Source: Margaritifera margaritifera (taxonomy: Eukaryota > Mollusca > Bivalvia > Unionida > Margaritiferidae). From it: a stretch of DNA of 64,000 bases. The notes under the pieces are model-generated. The model had not been told where the DNA came from. It worked only from the letters and a program-made list of their open reading frames with translations, and made no database searches. Shown here piece after piece: positions 13,558 to 24,900 of this stretch (position 1 is its first letter; each line of letters starts with the position of its first letter). The translations under genes and the position numbers were made by a program. The stretch spans positions 102,501 through 166,500 of the forward strand of contig JAQPZY010001523.1 of the NCBI GenBank assembly GCA_029931535.1. Reading direction: 5' to 3'.

Positions 13558-15088
13558 CTAAAAAGAAGAAAAAAATTACATGAATGCTTATGTAGCAGAA
13601 AAACAGAAAGAATGACAGATATAGTGAGTAGTAAACGATTAAATATTCAGCTTATAAAATAATATCAACTGCCTGGAAGAATCGTTACAAAATTTTTAAA
13701 AATGACTCCTAGATAAGTGTGTGAAATCGTTTAAGGTTAGCAACAATTTGTAAGTTAAATATTCAGCTGGTTAGTTAGATAGGTAGGTTTGTATCTATTC
13801 AGTCATTCTAGTTTGAGTCAGTCATTAGGTCAGTCAGTCAGTTACCAAGGTTGCTTAATTAGTTGGTTATGTTATGGAGAAAGATAGATAGATCTTGCAT
13901 TCAAAAGTACCTTGGACATCTTAAAATTCACATAATTTAAACTTATCACCTTTAGTAATTGCATTGAGCTGAAACTGATGACACTCCAATAAAATTTGTG
14001 AAATCCAGACAAAAGCAAAGCTAATTATCAAAGACATGAAATTCCTTTATTTAGACAAGTTTCTACATTTTCCTTATCCTAAAAGATAAACAAAAAATTC
14101 CAGTTTTTCATTAACCATTACAGACAGTTGCGTAAATACATTTACACATGACTTGATAGGTTTTATTTTTCCGCTGTGTGTGTGTGTGTTTTTGTTTGTG
14201 TGTGTGTGCAATTCGAGATTTGTATCGACCCAGTGTAGCTTTCCTTAATAATTAAATACTTGATATGCTTAGGGATACGTAAGAAGATAGGGATTGCTGA
14301 ACGTTTTACTTCCAAGTGGACCTTATAACCCACTAACCATTCAAAGAGGGTTGATTGCTTGATTTATGTATTACGGCACATCAACACATGAAAGTTATAT
14401 TGTGCCGCGGCAATTGTTTTGCCCAGAGGCACTCCCTGACGGCAGACTCGGCCTGGTCAAGGCAGAATTCTAAGCGGCATACTTCAAGGGAACTTTATTA
14501 TGTATTTCTTAAAGCCATTTTAATCGATTCTAGGATTTTCTCCAGATTCAGCATGTTATATTTATAGTTATACATATTCTAGCAGTGCCTTTAAATATAC
14601 CGTATATGTAAAATGTTGTCCGTGGAAGAACAACGTGTTAGATGCGCAAAATATATAACAAACATTACACAAACGTACACATATGTTGTTGTGAGAAGGT
14701 TTACATATGAAAAAAGAACGAAAGAAAAAAAATGAAGATGTTCCATGCTTGTTTTTACCATTTTAGACATAATATAATTTATAAAAGGCACAATAAGGTA
14801 TAAAGTGGGAATTGAATGTGGACTACTTCTTTACTAGGAAAATATCTTTACAACAATTAATCCTATTTCCTCCCAGAGAGGATTTCTGCATCAGTCTTTT
14901 TTCATCAGGACAGAAGTAAGAGATCAATCTGTTCAACACAAAGTTCTGAATCTTCTTTACTTCATTGATTTATTGATAAAGGTTTACGAAAAAGACGCTA
15001 TCAGATGTGATATTCATCTATTTATGCGGAAAGGTCTACCTCTCTGTTCCTTGCACCTTACAATCTAGAAGACGAGATACTTAAACAG

Positions 15089-15098
15089 CACACACACA

Positions 15099-15143
<45 letters not shown>
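15089..15143. repeat. (CA)n microsatellite
   Basis: A CA run with one interruption near its start. Confidence 0.95.
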
Positions 15144-15148
<5 letters not shown>

Positions 15149-15402
15149 TAACGGCGCAAATTCAAAACGGTTTCCGAACGTTTCGAACTAAACAATCTCT
15201 TCATCACGGGAATGAACAGCTTACATATACAAAACAGACACTAAACACAAAATCTAAGATGAATTCTGGACTCTCACGTGTTAAAAGCACTAGGGAGAAT
15301 TTACAATAAGAGAGATAATAAAAAATTGCGCCACAATAATAATAATAAACAAGCAGGTTATTGTGTCTATCACACAGAGAACCAACATGTTTTGGCCTAA
15401 TT

Positions 15403-15513
<111 letters not shown>

Positions 15514-15635
15514 CTCTCAATCTCGCTGTGCACATAAACACGTGTATTTATGCATATTCTCTTTCAACGACTGAACGGAGAAAAAACAAATGGCCGAATT
15601 GCGAAACAACTGCCTTAACGAGTTATAGCGTACTT

Positions 15636-15822
15636 CAGTGGTGCCCAACGCGGTGCCCGCTGGCGCCATGATGCCCGCCATGGATTTTTGTGTGCCCGCC
15701 GAAGAGGTTAAAATGAATAATAATTTTCTTTACAAAATGGGTCAAATTAATTGGTTGGTGCCCGCCACTCTCTCATCAACTCACAAATGTGCGCGTAGGC
15801 ACAAAAAGGTTGGGGATCCCTG
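15636..15822. mobile_element. hAT-type MITE with perfect 8 bp target duplication
   Basis: The element is 187 bp, begins CAGTGGTGCCCAACGCGGTG and ends AGGTTGGGGATCCCTG. This is the CAGngGT.../...CCCTG terminal form typical of non-autonomous hAT elements. It is flanked on both sides by gcgtactt (15628-15635 and 15823-15830), an exact 8 bp duplication as hAT transposases make. It lies in the first intron of the light chain gene. Confidence 0.88.
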
Positions 15823-16376
15823 GCGTACTTAATCAGATTCCTGATTGTGACAATTGCATTTAGAAACATTAAGGACTACAACATAGTTTAATGATATTTA
15901 TATGTAGGTACACCATTGGTACCCATCAATGGGATGATATAAATGTGTACCCCTCCCACTCTTCTAAGACCACGTTTGACTCTCAAAATACCTTACTTAC
16001 CTTAAAAGGTTTTCTACGTCTGAACTTAAATAAAGACTTCTTTTCACGCAGTGTGCCTTTTTTATACTCAGAGATATATTTGCCTTTCCACCTCGCTACT
16101 TAATCTGATTATGTAAACTCGTTTTTCAAATGTATTAAAACGCAATGTGTCATATTGTTAGATAATAATATTTTCTATTAGATGTTACCTCTGCTGATGA
16201 TCCGACCTAAAAAAAAAAAAAAAAAAAATCGGACGGGGAAACGTGCACTAAGAGTTCTAATGAAACGACGGAATAGAGAAGTGAGGGAATTGTCCCTATT
16301 AGCATCACAAAAACTATCCAATATCAAACCATTATTAACGAAGTCGAACATAGATTTAGATTTTCGGGTTACTTAC

Positions 16377-16500
16377 CTTCTGTATTAGCAAATGTGAACG
16401 ATAATTCCGATGAGAGCAATGGCTACCTCCTTTGTCTTGGGATCCTAAGATACTGAGGCTGACTTCTCCTTAATGACCTCTCCTGGTGATGCATGTGGAA
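16377..16500 (-). other. Likely 5' untranslated exon of the myosin RLC gene
   Basis: The coding exon at 13557 is preceded by an acceptor, so an upstream non-coding exon is required. A strong donor, AAG|GTAAGTAA on the minus strand, sits at 16377/16376. A TTTATAG motif on the minus strand near 16530 could be a TATA-like element. The 5' end is a guess. Confidence 0.45.
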
Positions 16501-16946
16501 TTCCGTATCCATCCGTGTGCGGGAGCATCTATAAAGTTGAGGCGGTAAATAAACTAAATGTCCCTTTCGTTCTTTCTTTCTCCATCTTTTCTTTTCTTGT
16601 TACAGATTTTAAGGTTATTTTTTTTAAATTGACAATTTCAACAATATGATTTAATTTTATTAGAGAGAATATTTTATGCAGGCTGAGAAATAAAGTAACT
16701 GTCGCTATGGGATGAGTATGGTGGTGAATGGAGTTCTGCGGTACATAGAACGGAACGATAGATGTTGCTGTAATTCGAAGCGAGTCACGTGACGTGCTGT
16801 TCAGAAGGAATGAATGTTTAATATCAATAGCAGAAAAATCACATCCTACATAACTGCTAAAATTGTCAACGACAGTGTGTGTCTGTGTGTGTGTGTGTGT
16901 GTGTGTAAATTAAACTCTGGAGGAAGCTCGCAATATCATACAGAGG

Positions 16947-17026
16947 AAAAATGATAACGACGGAGGCCGGGGGCTCGAACCACTGTCGTAAGCTTTACTT
17001 TTTGACCCTCCGTCGTTGTCATTTTT
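16947..17026. repeat. 20 bp-arm hairpin next to tandem-core repeat
   Basis: The arms at 16947-16966 and 17007-17026 are inverted complements with one mismatch (aaaaatgataacgacggagg). The loop is about 40 bp and contains ggctcgaacc, which resembles a pol III B box. The hairpin abuts the head of the tandem-core repeat starting at 17027. Confidence 0.75.
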
Positions 17027-18387
17027 AGCTCTACTGATCATAGACCAGAAGAGCTTATGTGATGGTCTGTTTTCCGTCGTCCGTTAGCACAGGCTTGTTA
17101 TCGCTACTCCTTCTAAACCACTGAAAGAATTACCATGAAACTTTACACACACATTCATCGCATGGTCTAGTTGGTCCTAAAACTAAAAGGCGCCGCTCAT
17201 ACATCCAATATGGCCACCACAGTGGCCATCTTGAAAAGTCATATTGGCATGGTGTTTTCACTAAAAGACTTCTTATGATGTCTAGTTGTTCCTAAATGAA
17301 AATGGGGCCGATCTGATGTCCAATATGGCCATCTTGAAAATCTTGTTGTCCCTACTCCTCCTGAACGGAATGTCATATTGACATGGGATTTTCACTAAAA
17401 GACTTCTTATGATGTCTAGTTGTTCCTAAATGAAAATGGGGCCGATCTGATGTCCAATATGGCCATCTTGAAAATCTTGTTGTCCCGACTCCTCCTGAAC
17501 GGAATGTCATATTGACATGGGATTTTCACTAAAAGACTTCTTATGATGTCTAGTTGGTCCTAAATCAAAATGGGGTAAATCTGATGTCCAATATGGTCAT
17601 CTTGTTATCGCTACTCCTCCTGAATGGAAAGTCATATTGACATGGGGTTTTTACCAGAAGACTTCTTATGTTGTCTAGTTAGTCCAAAACTAAAATGGTG
17701 CTGATATGATGGCCAATATGGCATCAACATAGGGTTTTACTAAACAACTTCTTATGATGTCTGGTTGGTCCTATATGATAATGGTGCCATTTAGACATTA
17801 AATATGCCTGCCACAGTGGACATCTTGAAAATCTTGTTATCACTATTTCTCCAGAATGAATGGTCATATTAGCATGGGGGTTTCACGAAACGACTTATTA
17901 TGGTGTCTAGTTGGTCATAAATGGAAATGGTGCCGATTCGACAAACAAAATGCCGATCTTGAAAATCTTGTTATCACTACTTCTCCTAGATGGCTGGTCA
18001 TATCGAGATTGGGCTTTCACGAAAAGACTTCTTATTGTGTATAGTTGGTACTAAATAGAAATGGTGCCAATCTGATATCGAATATGGCCACAATGACTTC
18101 ATCTTGAAAATCTTGTTATTGTTGCTTCTCATAAAACAGAAAGTCGTATCAACATGAGGTTTCCACCAGAAGATTTTTTATGATGCCTTGTTATTCAGAA
18201 ATGAAAATGCTGCCAAGTTGACATCCAATATGTGCACCGCCGCAGCTAATTTGAAAATCTTGTTATCGCTGAAGAATATGAAAGATCGTTTTGACACTCC
18301 GGGGTTAAAGGAAGAAATGGTCTTATCTTGAATTCCTGGAAATTCTTTTCAGCCATTAGGGCATCAGTCCCTTGGAGGACTCTTGTT
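17027..18387 (+). repeat. Tandem-core repeat family A, copy 1 (plus)
   Basis: The head starts agctctactgatcatagacc. It passes into degenerate tandem units of about 120-155 bp, each with cttcttatgatgtctagttg, ccaatatggccatcttgaaa and gttatcgctactcctcctga. It ends with a tail containing cttgaattcctggaaattct and agtcccttggaggactcttg. The same head-core-tail order recurs in three other copies, so this is a defined element and not just a satellite. No coding capacity is seen. Confidence 0.85.
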
Positions 18388-18664
18388 ACACTAAATTATA
18401 TTACGAGTTCCCTCAGACGATGGTTTACTCAAAGGCCGAACAAGCTTATTAAGATAGCTAATCAAGTTTATTAGGATATTCTTGACAAAATCTTGGGTGT
18501 ACTATCACAAGTACATTTTTTCCAAGGTAGTATATTTTTATTATGCCGATACTTTTCATACATTTCTAGACAATATCTTTCTTCTGTCTTCCGCATCCGC
18601 ATGTAGATATAGATTATATTATTTATATTTTGTTTTTTGTAAAAAGAGAAGACATTTATAAGGA

Positions 18665-18909
18665 TAGGTTTGGTTTGGTTTTGTGTGTTTAACACCATTT
18701 TTCAGCACGTGATAGGCTATACATGGCGGCCAGTATATTTGGTGGAGGGGTAAAATCCCGGGAATAACCACTGACCTACGGGAAGCTACTGGCAAGCTTT
18801 CTCACATACACACTTTGGCCGAGCCGAGATTTGAACCCCATCGGACAGAGGTGAGATGTCAGCGATATGTAAAGGCGAGCGCCTTAGACTTCTCGGCCAC
18901 CCGGGGCCC
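18665..18909 (-). mobile_element. tRNA-derived SINE, full length with 9 bp target duplication
   Basis: On the minus strand it starts GGGCCCCGGGTGGCCGAGAA. An A box-like stretch (GTGGCCGAGAAGTCTAAGG, 18900-18882) and a B box (GGGTTCAAATCTC, 18838-18826) are spaced as in a class II (Leu/Ser-like) tRNA. An unrelated body and an AAACCAAACC-type tail follow. Both sides carry ttataagga (18656-18664 and 18910-18918), a target-site duplication as left by LINE-mediated insertion. Confidence 0.85.
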
Positions 18910-19047
18910 TTATAAGGAAAGGGTATACGAAGGTTAACGTGTTTTCATTATGGTTGTAAAGACAAACGTAATTTTAAAGACTAATCGGGTCAATATCTCC
19001 TGTCTAAACAAAATCCTGTTCTCTATTTCTGTAACCATTTTATTTAA

Positions 19048-19938
19048 ACAAGAGTCCTTCGAAGGGATTGAAGCCCTACTGGTCAAAATGAATTTCCAGA
19101 CATTCAAGATAACATCATTTCTTCTTTTTAACTGCTGTGTATTTAAACCATCTTTGATATATTTGAACAATAACACGATTTTCAAATTAACCGCTGTGAC
19201 AGCTATATTGGATGTAAGGTTGGAACCATTTTCATTTAGGACCAACTAGACATCATTAGAAGTAACTGGGCGAAACCTCAATGTCAATATGACCATCCAT
19301 TCAGAAGGAGTAGCGATAAAAAGAGTTTCAGATTTTCAAAATGTCCACCGTGACAGCCATATTGTGGGTCGATCGGCAGCATTTTAATTTAGTACCAACT
19401 AGATATCATATGGAATCTTTGGTGGAAACCCCATGTCAATATGACCTTCCATTTTGAGGAGTAGAGATAGCAAGATGTTCAAGATAGCAGCCGTGGCGGC
19501 CGTACTAGATGTCAGAACGGTAGCATTTTCATTTAGGTCCAACCTGATATCACAAGAAGTCTTTTGGTGAAAACCCCATGTCGATATGACCATCCATTTA
19601 GGAGAAGTAGGGATAAGATTTTCAAAATGGTCGCTGTTGCGACCGTATTGGAGACCAGTTCAGCACCATTTTCATTTGGGACCAACTAGACATCATAACA
19701 AATCTTGCCGTGAAAGCCCCATGTCGATATGACTTTCCATTCACGCGGAGTGGAGATAAGTTTTTCAAGATGGCTGATGTGGCGGCCATATTGTGATAAA
19801 TGTGTTTCTGTAACGTTTCATGGTTATCCTCCAAGTATTTTAGGAGGAGGAGCGATAACAAACTTGTGCTAACGGACGGACGGATAACAGACAACAGGCC
19901 ATCCCATAATCTCTTGTGGTCTTTGACCAGATGAGCTC
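19048..19938 (-). repeat. Tandem-core repeat family A, copy 2 (minus)
   Basis: It is the reverse complement of copy 1, with tail (aagagtccttcgaagggatt), shortened core and head (tctttgaccagatgagctc). With copy 1 it makes a large inverted repeat around the SINE. Confidence 0.85.
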
Positions 19939-20981
19939 AAAATAAATCCTAATAATTCGTCTTTTCATTGTAATTACAATAATTACTTTTATGTATTTTC
20001 TCTCTCCCCCCCCCCCTTCATATTTACTCATAATATGAATGAAATATTATCCTGCACATTTTGTGGAAGTACTGGAAAGAAAAAGACAAAGAAGTTAAGT
20101 TCAGCTCAGATGTGACGATATATCGCCAATACGAGTGCTAATTATTCCTTCCGTCTAGAGAAATATCATCCTATCCTATATACGGTTCGTACACGAATCT
20201 CGTATGTTCATGTCATCATTTTTGTTAAAAGAGTTAAATCATCGTCGAGAAGGAATATTTTTTTTAAAACTCTAAAATTTTAAAAGTGGCAGCAGCGGTT
20301 TGAAGAGAAACCATAGCAATATATATATATTGTTTGTTTGTGTTACAGTGTTTACTTACAACTTATATTTATCTATCTGGTCCAAAATTGACATACAGAA
20401 TAGCTGAAAATGAAATGAACAGCACGTAAATTGAACATGTTCTTAACTTGTAGACTTCTGGGAATGACCTAAATGTCTACTGCTGTCACCTTCATTTAAG
20501 AAAGACAAATTTCCTGTACAAAATATATCGTTGCTTCAAAAACAAAACAAAACAAACTCGCGACGACTGTCTTTTACTGGACATTATTTCGTTCGTTCGT
20601 TCGTTCGTTTGATTAACGACGTGTGCGGCCATTCGGCCATTTACGTCGATCATGGACATTCTTTGTAACATGAAATCTTTAGATACGCACCGACTTAATA
20701 AAATGAAAAAAAATATTTTTGTTTGGCATCTTATAGACTACATTTTCTTTTTACTGTCCATGTCATGTTTAGACTTCTGTGTATGTATACCACATAGTCA
20801 AGATAAATAACTCTTGCCGGGTCCCGTATTTTGTGTGGTCTGTCAGGGGACATAACCAAACTACGTTGATTTAACGACATGCATTTTCGGCTCATAACGT
20901 TTTACGGCATATGTGACGGCATATGCGTCGTCTTCATGACACACAACAAAATCATGTTCTAGATATTTTTGCGCGCTAAAA

Positions 20982-21332
20982 ATGAACGAAACTGATGATA
21001 ATAGCGAGAAAAGGCTCCGATGTGGAACCTTAAACTTAAATCAGTACAATTTATTACTGAACTACATAAAGACTGGCGTGTGCCCGTCCAGGGGCCACGT
21101 GCGCCAGGCGGGTCTATACGACGAAGACGCACGTGGAAAACATGGAGGTTTATATCGTGTGAAGGAATGGGCAAAACGAATGGGGCTCGGTCCAACTGAC
21201 GGCCAGCTGGTATTCATGAAGAATGGAAAACTGATAGTTCCAGAGGAAAGGTTCGAGGAGGTTGTTCGCAGTATACATCGCAACCCTACAAAGACGGGCA
21301 AGCATCTAAATTTTCAAGATACACTGTCCAAG
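20982..21332 (+). CDS. H2C2-like gene, exon 1 (residues 1-117)
   Basis: ATG at 20982. Codons run to TCC AAG at 21332, followed by gtgctt, a poor but usable donor. It encodes the helical N-terminal segment and the two candidate zinc-binding His residues. The open frame continues 17 codons into the intron (VLNILRLFSS and so on). That extension would cut the domain in half, so I end the exon here. Confidence 0.72.
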
Positions 21333-21936
21333 GTGCTTAATATTCTCCGTTTATTTTCAAGTCAAACTGCGAATCTCTCGATATAGATTTAGTTTACCGT
21401 ACTGGAAGAAGTGGAAAATAGATAATATACAGATAAATGCATTCATTCACGAATTAGATCCAACAAAATGCGGTAGTTGTATTAAACATTCGCTTGCACT
21501 TAATATAATACACATGCTAAATGCCATGTAAATATGAATTAAATGTTTTTCCTTATAAAATTTTACGTTATGATACATTATAGTATGGGCCCGTTCCATT
21601 CTGAACCGTACACCACCTTCGCTCTTCGAAAGTATTTACCTGGGCCAGTTACTATCTAGCTGAGGATTATTTAATCTCTTTATATCTTACAAAATTTCAA
21701 ACCAAACCATATTCCGTCTACGCATACTTTTTTAATTTGGAAAAATAAAGTTGTTAACTGCGAGTTCAATGTTAACGAAAATGCTATTTATAGTACAAGC
21801 ACTGCCTAATACACGTTTTAAGGTGCATGGTTGCGACGCGGATCCTCGAGCAGGTAAAACTAAAAGTCGGTACATTTATACTGTATAAAACGTGCACATG
21901 CTAAATGACATGTAAATATGAATTCAATATTTTTTA

Positions 21937-21972
<36 letters not shown>

Positions 21973-24900
21973 ATCAGTGATGAATACGAGTAAAGATGGA
22001 ATGTAAAATCAAATAGTTAATACTTTTATTGTAAGGTACACAGTTGTGATGTGGAGCTATACTGTATTACCATACAAGATGCCTACTACTTTAATGACTA
22101 TGACTATAATAAATGGATACAAAACAACATTCAAAAAGTTCCCTAAATCATATGTCATAACTCATAAATATGTCAGATAATTAGATTCTAGATTTTTATC
22201 ATTTTTATATCATATGTTAAACATTCCACAAAAATGCAGTATGAACATAAGTGTCTTCACCATCTAAATATATTTAATTCATATTTACATGGCATTTAGC
22301 ATGCCAGCAATTTTATTAACATTTAAAAAGAGCATATAATGTAGACATTATAATTATTATTATTTATATTATTATTATTATTGATCTTGTTGAAAATACA
22401 AATAATTCCTAAATGTAAGTGTAAATGTCTGATAAACATATAAATCATTATTATTAAAATTATTTATTTTACAATCTGATTCAATTTCTTAATTTTAAAA
22501 TTGTGATACAAAATATCAGCATTATTGTACAATATTATTTCTTTTTTTTTTTTTATTCATTTTTGATCTGGGGAAAAAAGTATTGTCATCTGAATATTTT
22601 AATTATTATTTGAATTATTACTTAATCTGCATGCATGTGTATATGTTTGTTTTTTGTTTTGTTCTTGTATAATAATAATAATGCCTAAATTACTTGCTAT
22701 TTTAAATGTACTTAATTGTGATTTTTACAAAAATATTATAATGCTATTTTTATTCAGGCTTCATTATTTTGGAATGTGTGGCATATAATTTTAAAAAAAT
22801 GATAAAGTCTATATTCTACTTACATTACATTTTTAAGATTCAGATTAAAAAATTTCACTGAAGTTTCATAGCCTTTATTTTAATTTTACTGATTATAGAG
22901 GATGGTATTGTGTATGTTTTATACAGTATAAATGTACCGACTTTTAGTTTTACCTGCGCGAGGATCCGCGTCGCAACCATGCACCTTAAGATGTGTATTA
23001 GGCAGTGCTTGTACTATAAATAGCATTTTCGTTAACATTGCACTCGCCGGTAACAACTTTATTTTTCCAAATTAAAAAAGTATGTGTTGACGGAACAAGT
23101 TTTGGTTTGAAATTTTGTAAGGTATAGAGAGATTAAATAATCCTCAGCTAGATAGTAACTGGCCCAGGTAAATACTTTCGAAGAGCGAAGGTGGTGTACG
23201 ATTCAGAATGGAACGGGCCCATACTATAGAATAATCACCTGGAAGAGGGTTACAGTCGGCGCATGATAGAAAACGTTTATTCTACATGGACTAGTGCAAC
23301 CATTGACAGAAAAAAGAAATAAATTCATTTTATTCATTCTACAGAGTAATATCAATATGACCACTTTTTGGTTTGGTGTTTTACAGCACAGCAACACAAA
23401 TAGGTTATTTAGTGCCAATGCAATTGGACGAAAATCCTTTGCACAAGGACACATGACGGTATCCAGAGTGAGCTAATTTGATGGTATGATTCAAACCTGT
23501 ACCCTTTCAGTCACGAATCCGGCATACTTACCACAGTGTTTTCATGACTCATTCCAAAGGAGTTTGGATTACACATGTACCTGAATAGAAGAAGATATGA
23601 AAAACAGTAAACTAAGCTAGGAAAGTATTTCATATGAATATTGTTCCATTTAAATAATGTAATTGATATTAGAATGTACAATATGTCAGTGACAAACAAG
23701 ATTTTCTTTCCTAAAATACAGGAAAAATTGTGATAAAATTGTTGATATTTTGTTGCTGTTTTATTTAGTTACAGGAGAGCTATACAGTGGGGAGGCGACA
23801 GTTTGGCATTAGTGAGGATGTGATCCGCCACGTGATCCGTACCTGTAGAGAGGGGCCATGTTCCAGGAAAGGAAAAAGGAAATTAATTCAGCCAGATCAG
23901 ACACAGTGTGATGGTAGTCTTCTAAGAAATATAATTTACTGTAACATGTGTGACTGATGGCAGTCTTACAAATATAATTTACTGTAACATGTGTGACTGA
24001 TGGCAGTCTTACAAATATAAATACATGTATAGTATTTCTTGCTGTAACATACAAATAGGTGCAGTGTTATGGTAATCTTCTTATAAATGTAACATACTGT
24101 GGTATCGTGCGATGGTAGTCTTAAACTGTATATCATGAATCTTGCTATAACATACAAGTCAGATGCAGTGTCATGCTAGTCTTATAAATGTAACTTACTG
24201 AAACATTGTGTACTGGCAGTCTTAAAATGTTTGTCATGTTTCTTGCTGTAACATACAGCATCAGTTGCAGTGTTATGGTAGTCTTCTTTTAAATTAACTT
24301 AGTGTAACATATGTGATCTGATAGATGTAACATACTGTAACATATACCCACTTCACAAAAGTCCAGCATGTGAGGTACACAGAGCAGTTTACCACAGCTT
24401 GATGCAGCAGTGAGCAAGGACCTTACAATGAAATGAATTGGTAAAAAAACCCATGACAAACCTTTAGCCAAAAGGGTTAGAAATGTACTGTTTAAAATTT
24501 ACCATAGGGTGCTAGTTATCTGTGCTGCAAGTGGCTATAAATAAGTTTCCCTTCCTAAAATTCTTTTAGACTTCTGCAGTAAACAGTAAGTTGTGACATA
24601 TTTATCATTTGATGTAAATGAAATTCAAAATACTCATATTCTTCTTTTATAAGAACTCTTTACGGAAAAAGTTTTTCTTTTGGATATTTGATACATCATT
24701 AAATATGGCAGTTAAAAATAGGGAACCTGAAATTTTGAAAAGCAGAACTGCCATTCCCTTATGTATTTAAAGAACTTTTATAGGTTTTAACACTAGTATT
24801 AAAACTTGTTATTCCTATGCATCTTTATATATTATAATAAATTGACTTTATAATTTTTTAAAATTGCAGTGGACTCTAAAAGAGTGAAGCATCTGTCACC

